Shown: positions 14,610 to 21,437 of the stretch, piece after piece
How the letters are laid out: the number at the start of each line of letters is the position of its first letter
How positions within the stretch are numbered: position 1 is the stretch's first letter
Assembly: GCF_000272405.2 (NCBI RefSeq)
Contig: NZ_AJZM02000042.1
Span: 1-21,437, forward strand
DNA from: Vibrio tasmaniensis 1F-187
GTDB taxonomy: Bacteria > Pseudomonadota > Gammaproteobacteria > Enterobacterales > Vibrionaceae
Length of the DNA: 21,437 bases
Direction: 5' to 3'
Notes under the pieces: generated by a model
Told to the model about the DNA's origin: nothing
Database searches by the model: none
Seen by the model: only the letters and a program-made list of their open reading frames with translations
Translations under genes and position numbers: made by a program

Positions 14610-15972
14610 AGCCAATAGATTGCCAGTCATCATCACTATCAGCACCTTGTGTGTTGGGCTTGGTATTGTTTGGTACTTTGTGCCTCACCCTGCTGTTATT
14701 GTAGCGCTCGCTCTTGTGCCATTAGCTGGGTTATTCGTGTTAAACAAGACATTCTGGCTAGTTCTACTGTTCGTTGTCTTTTCATTTTTCCGAATTCACG
14801 AAGCCATACCTCAACTCTATTCGTTAAAAATACCGCTGATGCTTTCATTAGGTGCCCTGTCAGCTTTACTCTGGCATGCACTAATCAGTAAAGAGCTAAA
14901 AATCTTCTGGCACCCTTGTTTAAATTGGCTCGCCATATTTTGGGTATTGGTTTTCATTGGTATTATCTTCGCGTCTAACAGGCCCATAGCATTTGCAGAA
15001 TTCAAAGGTGTTTATTGGAAAATAATCGTCATGACGCTGGCGATTACTTGGTTAGTAAACACCACGGAAAATCTTGCAAAAACCGCGATGACGATTATCT
15101 ACGCAGGCGCTTTAGTCAGTTTTATTGCCGTGTACAACTCAGTAAATGGTATTGGGCTTGTCGAGGGCTCACGCGTGACTATTGGCCGCGATTTTGGCTC
15201 TATGTTAGGTGACCCGAACGACCTAGCACTGGTACTGATGTTCCCACTCGCCTTTACAATAAGCCAAGCCACCACGACTGGCATCTCACGATCCAAGCGT
15301 TTAATCAGTGCCTTAGTTTGTCTGTTACTGCTTGCCGCCATTATTGCCACTCAAAGCCGTGGCGGATTACTGGGTTGTATTGCGGTGATTGGTATTTTTG
15401 CGTGGAAGCTAGTGCGCTCTAAAGTCCTCTTAATCTCCGTAGGAACTGTCGCGGCCGTCGTGCTCTACTTGGTTGCTGGGATCTCAGACAGGTCTTCTGG
15501 TGGTGCAGCTGAACAAGGCATCGATGAATCTGCAATGGGGCGAATCTATGCTTGGGAAGCGGCAGTAAAAATGGCAGTTGAGAACCCACTGACCGGCGTA
15601 GGGTTGAACAACTTCTTCTCGAACTACTTCTTTTATAGTTCGCACTGGGACGGACTGAATCACGCCGTTCACAGTACCTGGTTTGGTGTGTTAGCAGAAA
15701 CAGGCTTTATTGGTCTGATCATTTTTGTCTGCCTTATCGTTTCTTTGATCAAAACCTCCCGATCCACACTCACCAGATTAAAAAACTCAACCACAGAAAT
15801 CGCACCTGAACTAAATGCGGTCGCGTATGCGATCTATGCAGGCCTGATTGGAACAATCGTGTCGGGTACATTTTTGACTCAAGGCTTCAACTGGCCGATT
15901 TATATCCTCGCAGCGCTCACAGTTTGCGTCTCTAACGTATCTCAAACTGCCTGTCAAAATGAGAAAACCTAA
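14596..15972 (+). CDS. sypL: SypL-like O-antigen ligase/polymerase family membrane protein
   Basis: Multi-spanning inner-membrane protein of the Wzy/WaaL family (Wzy_C domain), 458 residues. Hydrophobic segments run from about residue 8 to the C-terminus with one larger periplasmic loop. Diagnostic features are DPNDLALVLMFPLAF, the TQSRGGLLG segment, and in the loop MGRIYAWEAAVKMAVENPLTGVGLNNF followed by HAVHSTWFGVLAETGFIGL, the Arg and His positions typical of this family. It either polymerises repeat units (Wzy role) or ligates chains; with no other Wzy candidate in view, polymerase is my preferred inference. The start at 14596 has only a weak AGAG site and overlaps a tiny upstream frame. 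The 3' end contains the probable enhancer of sypM. Confidence 0.86.
   Translation: MLTPEANRLPVIITISTLCVGLGIVWYFVPHPAVIVALALVPLAGLFVLNKTFWLVLLFVVFSFFRIHEAIPQLYSLKIPLMLSLGALSALLWHALISKELKIFWHPCLNWLAIFWVLVFIGIIFASNRPIAFAEFKGVYWKIIVMTLAITWLVNTTENLAKTAMTIIYAGALVSFIAVYNSVNGIGLVEGSRVTIGRDFGSMLGDPNDLALVLMFPLAFTISQATTTGISRSKRLISALVCLLLLAAIIATQSRGGLLGCIAVIGIFAWKLVRSKVLLISVGTVAAVVLYLVAGISDRSSGGAAEQGIDESAMGRIYAWEAAVKMAVENPLTGVGLNNFFSNYFFYSSHWDGLNHAVHSTWFGVLAETGFIGLIIFVCLIVSLIKTSRSTLTRLKNSTTEIAPELNAVAYAIYAGLIGTIVSGTFLTQGFNWPIYILAALTVCVSNVSQTACQNEKT
15951..15965. promoter_or_regulatory. Probable SypG site inside the 3' end of sypL
   Basis: CTGTCAAAATGAGAA matches TTCTCAATATGAGAA at 12 of 15 positions, with the right half-site perfect. 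Its centre is about 82 bp before the inferred sypM start, the same distance as the proximal sypA site. It also encodes part of the SypL tail (QNEK), so the bases are under two constraints. Confidence 0.6.
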
Positions 15973-16012
15973 AACCCACACTTTAACCCATTGAAAACAT
16001 TATATTTATTAA

Positions 16013-16030
16013 ATGGCACAGTATATGAAA
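16013..16030 (+). promoter_or_regulatory. Sigma-54 promoter of sypM, weak -12 element
   Basis: The -24 element TGGCAC (16014-16019) is perfect. The -12 element reads ATGA, where TTGC is expected; the G (16027) is in place, but the following C is replaced by A. Start expected near 16040, leader about 25 nt. V. fischeri also has a sigma-54 promoter at sypM (established knowledge), which supports the call. Confidence 0.6.
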
Positions 16031-16064
16031 GTACTTCTATATAACAAGATAGAGGAGTTTCATT

Positions 16065-16850
16065 ATGACGTCAGTATCTATACATCAATTCAAACATTGG
16101 CTTAAGTTTCATCCTAATTCTCGAATTAGAAATGTGTTTTTCATTTTGAAAGACATCAGAAGCGCAGAGCTACCTACCCCTCAAATACTTAATCGTTGCC
16201 TCTATCAAGCGCACAAGCTAGTGGTGAATTTGGTTTCTGGCTTGACGAGATTCTTCTACTGGACACCGGCTTTCAAAGGTCGTGTGGCTCAATGTGGCAA
16301 GCGCCTGTATTTGTATGGTGGTCTGCCTTTCGTCAGCGGTCCGGTACAAATTACGATTGGCGACAACTGCCGTATCTCTGGCCACACGACATTCTCTGGT
16401 TGTACTCAGCCACTTGAAGGCTTGGAACACCCACTATTGTCGATTGGCAACAACGTCGACATCGGTTGGCAGTCGACTATCGCTGTTGGCGGTAAAGTGG
16501 TTATCTCTGACAACGTACGAATCGCTGGCGGCGCGTTTCTATTTGGATACTCTGGTCACCCGCTAGATGCAAAACGTCGAGCGCAAGGTGAAGGTGATGA
16601 CCCTCAGCAAATCGGCGACATCATTCTTGAACCCGATGTTTGGCTAGGCACGAATGTGACGGTTAAAGGCGGCGTAACTATCGGCGAAGGTGCCGTTATA
16701 GCCGCAGGCAGCGTAGTAACAAAGAATATCCCGGCCTTCGCAATCGCAGGTGGTAACCCAGCTCGAGTAGTCGGACAGATTAAATCCGTTGAAGTGACTG
16801 AATCCGATGTATTCGATTCATTAGAGACTCATGGAGGTGACCATGCGTGA
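16065..16850 (+). CDS. sypM: SypM-like hexapeptide-repeat acyltransferase
   Basis: A 261-residue acyltransferase with a left-handed beta-helix, probably O-acetylating a sugar of the repeat unit with acetyl-CoA. After a helical N-terminal region (1-70), hexapeptide repeats run from about 90 to 235 ([67 protein letters not shown]). The loop [12 protein letters not shown] carries His165, the likely catalytic base by analogy with galactoside and maltose acetyltransferases. The ending [11 protein letters not shown] is typical of the family. AGGAG (16053-16057) lies 7 nt before the ATG. It overlaps sypN by 8 bp. Acetyl transfer is inferred; another acyl group is possible. Confidence 0.87.
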   Translation: MTSVSIHQFKHWLKFHPNSRIRNVFFILKDIRSAELPTPQILNRCLYQAHKLVVNLVSGLTRFFYWTPAFKGRVAQCGKRLYLYGGLPFVSGPVQITIGDNCRISGHTTFSGCTQPLEGLEHPLLSIGNNVDIGWQSTIAVGGKVVISDNVRIAGGAFLFGYSGHPLDAKRRAQGEGDDPQQIGDIILEPDVWLGTNVTVKGGVTIGEGAVIAAGSVVTKNIPAFAIAGGNPARVVGQIKSVEVTESDVFDSLETHGGDHA

Positions 16851-17961
16851 TTTAATCGTATTTGGTGAAGACTTTGGCGGCCTACCGTCATCAACTCAAC
16901 ATTTAGTGCGTCACCTTGCTAAGCAACACAAAGTCTTATGGGTCAACTCTATTGGCCTAAGACAACCGAAGCTGTCCGCTAAAGATGCCACCCGAGCGTT
17001 CAACAAATTGTTTGGCAAAACCAAAGCCGTTACTCAAAACATGCTCGACTCTGAGGGAAACGACAACATTACTATCGTTAACTTAAAGACAATCCCTGCG
17101 CCTGCTTCTCAATTTTGTAGAAAGTTGGCTCAGCAAATGATGTTGCATCAACTAAAACCAATGATTGCAGAGCTTAATCTTAACACGCCTATCCTATGGA
17201 CTTCTCTTCCGACCGCTGTTGATTTGTGCGGACACTTAGGCGAGTCAGCGGTTGTTTATTACTGTGGGGACGACTTTAGTGCACTTGCGGGCGTAGACCA
17301 CAAGACAGTCGCAAAGCATGAATTAGAACTCATTGAAAAATCAGATTTGATCTTCGCTGCTAGTGAAAAATTGATAGACAAATTCCCTAGCAAGAAAGCT
17401 CAGCTCTTACCACATGGTGTCGATGTCGGGCTATTTTCTACACCCGCACCAAGAGCAAAAGATTTACCAAGCAACCACCGCCCTATTGCTGGTTTTTATG
17501 GCAGCCTTTCTAAGTGGCTTGATTATGAAATGATTGATCATGTTGCGAATGCGATGCCGGAATGGGATTTTGTTTTCATTGGTCCAAACGAGCTTGATAC
17601 GCTCATGCTGCCTAAGTTGAGTAACGTACATTACCTTGGCCCTCGTCCACACAACACGCTACCAAGTTATTCTCAACACTGGGATGTTAGCTTGTTGCCG
17701 TTTGTTGATAACGAGCAGATCCGAGCGTGTAGCCCACTCAAACTAATGGAATACCTTGCGGCTGGCACACCAATTATCACAACACCGTTCCCTGCTTTGG
17801 TTCCATATCAAGAGCACGTAACCACGGTTGGCAGCGCGAACCAAATGATTTGGGCGCTTGATCATGCACGCCAGCTAAGCAACTCACCTATCTCTGTCGT
17901 CGAACAAGAGAGCTGGCAGAACCGTGGTAACTTCGTACATTGGATGTTGGAGCTATTATGA
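16843..17961 (+). CDS. sypN: SypN-like glycosyltransferase, GT-B fold
   Basis: A 372-residue glycosyltransferase of the GT1/GT4 superfamily, presumed to build the exopolysaccharide repeat unit in the cytoplasm. N-terminal landmark: [20 protein letters not shown] (8-27). C-terminal nucleotide-sugar domain: [10 protein letters not shown] (189-198), [15 protein letters not shown], and [18 protein letters not shown] near 295-312. The last replaces the classical E-G-x-P-x-x-x-x-E motif, as in the glycosyl_trans_1_4 branch. I place the start at ATG 16843, because GGAGGTGA (16833-16840) directly precedes it and the earlier ATG at 16831 would overlap that ribosome site. It overlaps both neighbours (sypM by 8 bp, sypO by 4 bp), so the genes are translationally coupled. 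Sugar specificity is unknown. Confidence 0.84.
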   Translation: MRDLIVFGEDFGGLPSSTQHLVRHLAKQHKVLWVNSIGLRQPKLSAKDATRAFNKLFGKTKAVTQNMLDSEGNDNITIVNLKTIPAPASQFCRKLAQQMMLHQLKPMIAELNLNTPILWTSLPTAVDLCGHLGESAVVYYCGDDFSALAGVDHKTVAKHELELIEKSDLIFAASEKLIDKFPSKKAQLLPHGVDVGLFSTPAPRAKDLPSNHRPIAGFYGSLSKWLDYEMIDHVANAMPEWDFVFIGPNELDTLMLPKLSNVHYLGPRPHNTLPSYSQHWDVSLLPFVDNEQIRACSPLKLMEYLAAGTPIITTPFPALVPYQEHVTTVGSANQMIWALDHARQLSNSPISVVEQESWQNRGNFVHWMLELL

Positions 17962-19382
17962 ATAATCTTAAGTTGCGCTTACTAGTCATCCTAAATGCGA
18001 TGTGGCGCCAACGCTACGTTATCGTTCTGCCAATGCTTATTTTGCCATTTGTAGGCTTTGGTGTGAGTAAGTTGGCTCCAACTAAATATGACGCGCATAC
18101 CAGTATGTTGATTCAAGAAACGGCCAAGATGAATCCATTCTTGGAAGACATCGCCGTTTCTACCATGCTAAAAGATCGACTTAACGCATTGAGAACATTG
18201 CTTCACAGTCGACATGTTCTTTACTCTGTAGCGGAAGAGCTTGAACTGACCACACCAAATATGTCTGAAATTGAGAAACAAGAAATTATCACTGATCTGT
18301 CTCAGCGTTTATCAGTGACACAGCTTGGAAAAGATTTTCTTAAAATTAGTTTAACGTCGAACACTCCAAATGGAATGGAACAAACGCTTCGAGCGGTGAG
18401 TGAACATTTTATTGAACAGCTGCTCGCGCCGGAACGTTCGTCAATTGAGGACTCAAGTAATTTTTTGAAAATCCATATAGACAAACGTAGTGCGGAACTT
18501 GAAGAGGCAGAAGAAGCGCTAGCCGCATACATGAACGAAAACGTCCAATCGACGCCAGAAGTGCAAAGCCAAAGCTTGAATCGCTTAGCGTCACTCAAAC
18601 AAACACTGGCGGAAAAAGAGGCGGAATTATCGGGTGTTGAAAAAAGTTTAGGGTCAATCGACCAACAACTTTCTAAAACAAATCCCGTGATAGGTCGAAT
18701 CGAAGACCAGATCATCGACATTCGCAGTGAGCTGACTCTGCTGCAAGCCAAATACACAAATAAACACAGTGCCGTACAAGCTAAAGTCCGTGAATTAGAC
18801 AGGCTTGAAAATGAGCGAAAAAGTTTGCTCGAGGTAACCCAGCCAACGATGAACAGCGACCAGCTTTGGGACATCGCAAGTAGCACGACACTAAACAAGC
18901 TTTCTGATACCCAACCTCTTCTGGTCACTCAATTACACAGCCTACAACTGGTTCGTGCTCGCTTTGAGTCTTTAACTGAAGAGACCAAAAGCCTTCGTAC
19001 TATGATTTTCGAATTAGAACACAAGGCGAATAACTTCGGTGAAAATGCCAAAGAGATGTACCGCCTTAAACGTCAAGTTGAAATCAAGCGTCAACTATAT
19101 GATGAACTGACAGAGCGTTATGAAATGGCTCAGCTAACGGGTTCGCTTGGTGTATTCGAGCAAAACAAACGTGTGAAGATTATCGATTTGCCTTTCACGC
19201 CTAGCATGAAATCTAACATGCCGACTTTTATCTTTATTCTGGCTGGATTTGTTGCGGGCATCGGATTGGGCATTGGTCTGGCGGTATTGTTCGAGCTGTT
19301 TGACTCTTCAATCAAACGTAAAGACGAAATCGAAGAGATCTTAGGTGTCCCTGTGATAACGGTGATACCTAAAATGGGCTAG
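17958..19382 (+). CDS. sypO: SypO-like chain-length determinant (Wzz/PCP family)
   Basis: A 474-residue polysaccharide co-polymerase that sets chain length and links polymerase to export. An N-terminal cytoplasmic tail and first membrane segment (about 20-38, YVIVLPMLILPFVGFGV) lead to a large periplasmic domain with long coiled coils (about 160-240 and 335-395). The second membrane segment (about 421-445) precedes a short cytoplasmic tail ending VPVITVIPKMG. There is no fused kinase domain, so this is the Wzz half of a split Wzc, with SypD the probable other half. The periplasmic part is much longer than in classical Wzz and resembles EpsF/XrtA-associated proteins. The ATG at 17958 overlaps the sypN stop (ATGA), with GGAG 5 nt upstream; the TTG at 17940 is rejected. 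A terminator follows. Confidence 0.88.
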   Translation: MNNLKLRLLVILNAMWRQRYVIVLPMLILPFVGFGVSKLAPTKYDAHTSMLIQETAKMNPFLEDIAVSTMLKDRLNALRTLLHSRHVLYSVAEELELTTPNMSEIEKQEIITDLSQRLSVTQLGKDFLKISLTSNTPNGMEQTLRAVSEHFIEQLLAPERSSIEDSSNFLKIHIDKRSAELEEAEEALAAYMNENVQSTPEVQSQSLNRLASLKQTLAEKEAELSGVEKSLGSIDQQLSKTNPVIGRIEDQIIDIRSELTLLQAKYTNKHSAVQAKVRELDRLENERKSLLEVTQPTMNSDQLWDIASSTTLNKLSDTQPLLVTQLHSLQLVRARFESLTEETKSLRTMIFELEHKANNFGENAKEMYRLKRQVEIKRQLYDELTERYEMAQLTGSLGVFEQNKRVKIIDLPFTPSMKSNMPTFIFILAGFVAGIGLGIGLAVLFELFDSSIKRKDEIEEILGVPVITVIPKMG

Positions 19383-19459
19383 TCAGCCTCAAAGGTATTT
19401 TAAACTTGCTAGCCTCGTAGCTTCTTAGCTTCTTCTTGTCTTTTTTGCTTCCTAGCACT

Positions 19460-19490
19460 AAACGCCAACATTCGCTTGGCGTTTTGTTTG
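19460..19490 (+). terminator. Rho-independent terminator of sypLMNO
   Basis: AAACGCCAA (19460-19468) pairs with TTGGCGTTT (19476-19484) around a 7-nt loop and is followed by a T-rich tail. It separates sypO from the sypP transcript. Confidence 0.88.
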
Positions 19491-19573
19491 TCTGAAGACC
19501 CAAGTTCTAACGCCGCTTGAGGTTTCCCCGAGCCCTATTATTCAAACTGCCAATCAATCGTATTTTGTTTTGA

Positions 19574-19588
19574 TTCCCATTTTGAGAA
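19574..19588. promoter_or_regulatory. Probable SypG site upstream of sypP
   Basis: TTCCCATTTTGAGAA matches TTCTCATATTGAGAA (distal sypA site) at 13 of 15 positions. Its centre is about 92 bp before the inferred sypP start, one helical turn further than the proximal sypA and sypM sites. Confidence 0.65.
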
Positions 19589-19645
19589 ACGAAAACCGCC
19601 CTCGAACCATTCGCTATAAGCCACTGAAATGTAAAAACTATTTAA

Positions 19646-19663
19646 TTGGCACAACTCCTGCAA
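19646..19663 (+). promoter_or_regulatory. Sigma-54 promoter of sypPQ
   Basis: TTGGCACAACTCCTGCAA matches TGGCAC-N5-TTGCA except for C at the first T of the -12 element. GG (19648-19649) and GC (19660-19661) are correctly spaced. Start expected near 19673, leader about 81 nt. Confidence 0.85.
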
Positions 19664-19753
19664 TCTCATTGTAAAGCTAAACGTTTTAAAGAAGTAACTT
19701 CAAGACAAATGTCAGAAAGGCGAAACAAGATTTATAAAGGCAGGGTCCAAATT

Positions 19754-20854
19754 ATGAATACGCATTTAACGAAGCATGGTAAAAAGATCATACACGTTGT
19801 TCAGCACCTCGCTCCCGGCGGATTAGAAACCCTAACGTTAGATTTGCTGCGCCTTGCTAAACCAACAGACCAAGTGTTGATTGTCAGTCTAGAAGGAACA
19901 AAACAAGACTCGATCAACAACTGGCGTAAATTAAAGCAGTATCAAAATCAAATCGTCTTTTTGGACAAAGCACCAGGCGTACAACTCAGTATCATCATCA
20001 AATTGATGAAAGCATTTAACGGTATTCGACCTGATGTTGTTCACACGCATCACATAGGCCCACTGCTCTACGCGGGTTACGCTGCCCGTGTAACTGGGGT
20101 TCCTACTCGAATTCATACCGAGCATGATGCTTGGCATTTGAAAAATAACAAACGTCGTCGCTTACAAGCCCTTGCATTGAAAGCGGCTCAACCAACGTTA
20201 GTGGCCGATGCAACACGCGTTTACAATCAGTTACGTTGTGCGTTTTCATACAAAAACATCATCACGATTAAAAACGGCGTAGATTGTGAGAAGTTTAAAC
20301 CGATGTCAAAAGCAGACGCGAGAGCAAAGCACAACCTACCAACCGACAAATACATCATTGGTTGTGCAGGGCGTTTAGAGCACGTGAAAGGTCAAGATCA
20401 GCTGATTAAGGCACTTGCTCTACTGCCATCAAACACCGTTGTCGCACTGGCTGGTGATGGTTCAAAACGCAATCAACTGGAACAACTCACTGACCGCTTG
20501 AATCTCAGCGACCGTGTGATCTTTCTCGGCCTAGTGGATGACATGACTACCTTTTACGGAGCGCTGGATACCTTCTGCCTACCTTCACGCCACGAAGGGC
20601 TTCCTCTTTCTACACTCGAAGCCCAAGCATGTAACATTCCAACCGTCGCGATGAATGTCGGTGCGGTTGACGAAACCTTATGTCCCATCAGCAGTTCCCT
20701 CGTCAAAAGTGGCAGCATTGCCGGATTAGCCAGTGCGCTATTAGAAAAACAAAATGAACGCTTTTTGTCACCTCGTCGTTACGTTCTCGACAACTTCGAT
20801 ATCATCAAAATGGTTTCGTCTTACAACGACATCTCAGAAGGAGCATACGCATGA
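19754..20854 (+). CDS. sypP: SypP-like glycosyltransferase, GT4 family
   Basis: A 366-residue GT-B glycosyltransferase, presumably adding one sugar of the Syp repeat unit. N-terminal LAPGGLETLTLDLLRL (19-34) is the family glycine loop. THHIGPLLYAGYAARVTGVP and HTEHDAWH form the acceptor domain. The C-terminal domain has IKNGVD (172-177), GRLEHVKGQDQLI (206-218) and HEGLPLSTLEAQ with Glu281 and Glu289 in E-x7-E spacing, expected of a retaining enzyme. The start is ATG 19754, with GGG 8 nt upstream; the open frame from TTG 19646 begins inside the promoter and cannot be translated from that transcript. An intermediate in-frame ATG near 19710 is a weaker alternative. It overlaps sypQ by 4 nt. Confidence 0.85.
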   Translation: MNTHLTKHGKKIIHVVQHLAPGGLETLTLDLLRLAKPTDQVLIVSLEGTKQDSINNWRKLKQYQNQIVFLDKAPGVQLSIIIKLMKAFNGIRPDVVHTHHIGPLLYAGYAARVTGVPTRIHTEHDAWHLKNNKRRRLQALALKAAQPTLVADATRVYNQLRCAFSYKNIITIKNGVDCEKFKPMSKADARAKHNLPTDKYIIGCAGRLEHVKGQDQLIKALALLPSNTVVALAGDGSKRNQLEQLTDRLNLSDRVIFLGLVDDMTTFYGALDTFCLPSRHEGLPLSTLEAQACNIPTVAMNVGAVDETLCPISSSLVKSGSIAGLASALLEKQNERFLSPRRYVLDNFDIIKMVSSYNDISEGAYA

Positions 20855-21437
20855 TCGATTGGTTACTTGCAGGACTTTGTCTGTTTTCAGGTGCGTTAAT
20901 TGTCTATCATCACGCAGCCTATCCTTTACTACTACGCTGGTATGCGAAAAGCCACCCAGCACGTCAAATTGAAGAGAGTCATCGTTGTTACAAAGATGAG
21001 AAGCAAGATTGTACGTTACCCACCATCACCATTCTTGTACCGGCATTTAACGAGGAACAATGGATCGCAGATAAAGTTCGTAATCTTGCTTCACTCGATT
21101 ACCCAAAAAAGAAGTTACAAGTGATTATTGCTTGTGATGGTTGTACTGATGACACGGTAAAAATCGCTCAAATGACGATTCAAGAAGCGATGTGCAGTGA
21201 TGTTCATTTTGAGATACATGACCATCAATTAAACCGAGGTAAAGTCACGGTTATAAATGAGGAAGTGACATGCATAACCAGTGACATTACAGCGATGAGT
21301 GATGTATCAGCCCTTATTTCATTGGATGCGCTGCTTATTGCCGCCGCTCACTTTGAAAGTGACAAGGTTGGAGTGGTAAACGCAACGTATCAGCTTTGCC
21401 CAACACGTAACGAAGGTGAAAATACCTATTGGCAGTA
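20851..21437 (+). CDS. sypQ: SypQ-like glycosyltransferase, GT2 family (cut by window end)
   Basis: Partial gene, 195 codons visible, still open at the last base. An N-terminal membrane helix (about 3-21, WLLAGLCLFSGALIVY) leads to a GT-A domain: ITILVPAFNEEQ (61-72), the nucleotide-binding VIIACDGCTDDT, LNRGKVTVIN, and MSDVSALIS, which supplies the metal-binding Asp. This is the layout of membrane-anchored, processive-type GT2 enzymes such as IcaA/PgaC. The QxxRW motif and C-terminal helices would lie beyond the window. TGA of sypP overlaps its ATG, so the two are coupled and share the sypP sigma-54 promoter. SypQ is the plausible position-matched name; the sugar is unknown. Confidence 0.87.
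   Translation, partial: MIDWLLAGLCLFSGALIVYHHAAYPLLLRWYAKSHPARQIEESHRCYKDEKQDCTLPTITILVPAFNEEQWIADKVRNLASLDYPKKKLQVIIACDGCTDDTVKIAQMTIQEAMCSDVHFEIHDHQLNRGKVTVINEEVTCITSDITAMSDVSALISLDALLIAAAHFESDKVGVVNATYQLCPTRNEGENTYWQ

Larger units (their letters stand above)
19383..19753. other. sypO-sypP intergenic control region
   Basis: This 371-bp gap holds the sypO terminator (19460-19490), one 15-bp syp-type site (19574-19588) and the sypP promoter (19646-19663). A short direct repeat, TAGCTTCT twice, lies near 19420-19435. The sypP frame is open back to a TTG at 19646, but that codon is part of the promoter. Confidence 0.75.

Noticed and set aside
18302..18928. 208-codon antisense frame within sypO
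   Set aside because: Its serine- and cysteine-rich composition is typical of a shadow of coiled-coil coding sequence; sypO is clearly the real gene.
19646..19753. Extended SypP from TTG 19646
   Set aside because: The TTG is the first base triplet of the -24 element, upstream of the inferred transcript start.

Overview
The window is most likely from a Vibrio chromosome. The evidence is a NorM-type MATE pump beginning MHRYKEE, a periplasmic LigE-type ATP-dependent DNA ligase, a proXWV betaine uptake operon, and a gene series matching the symbiosis polysaccharide (syp) locus known from Vibrio fischeri. Base composition and codon use look uniform by eye. No tRNA, rRNA, CRISPR array or insertion sequence was seen. 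Species was not determined; gene symbols rest on recognised domains plus gene order, not on a database search.

Layout: (1) 1-2534, norM (+) and ligE (-) converge on a shared terminator. (2) 2535-6859, a sigma-54 control region drives sypA-sypB-sypC-sypD: STAS regulator, OmpA-like lipoprotein, very long SLBB export protein and degenerate CpsD-like ATPase. (3) 6860-10851, a betaine/proline-betaine ABC operon (proX-proW-proV) bounded by hairpin terminators sits between sypD and the next syp gene. (4) 11112-14336, a free-standing Hpt protein (counterpart of the SypF C-terminus), the sigma-54 response regulator SypG and glycosyltransferase SypH. (5) 14406-19490, sypL-sypM-sypN-sypO: ligase/polymerase, acetyltransferase, glycosyltransferase and chain-length protein. 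(6) 19574 to the end, sypP and the start of sypQ, both glycosyltransferases; the window ends inside sypQ.

How it fits together: phosphate should flow from an unseen hybrid kinase through the Hpt protein (His74) to SypG (Asp53). SypG with sigma-54 RNA polymerase would fire promoters I find upstream of sypA, sypL, sypM and sypP. Each has a TGGCAC -24 element and a 15-bp near-palindrome resembling TTCTCATATTGAGAA. By hand count the palindromes are centred about 82, 92 or 104 bp before the inferred starts, that is, one DNA helical turn apart. The genes then make, modify, polymerise and export an exopolysaccharide for biofilm.

Compared with the V. fischeri order A to R, I do not see sypE, the kinase part of sypF, or sypI, sypJ and sypK. 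The main points of interest are the natural Hpt-only SypF, the osmolyte importer inside the locus, the helically phased enhancer set, the loss of the Walker A lysine in SypD, and a long hairpin between proX and proW.
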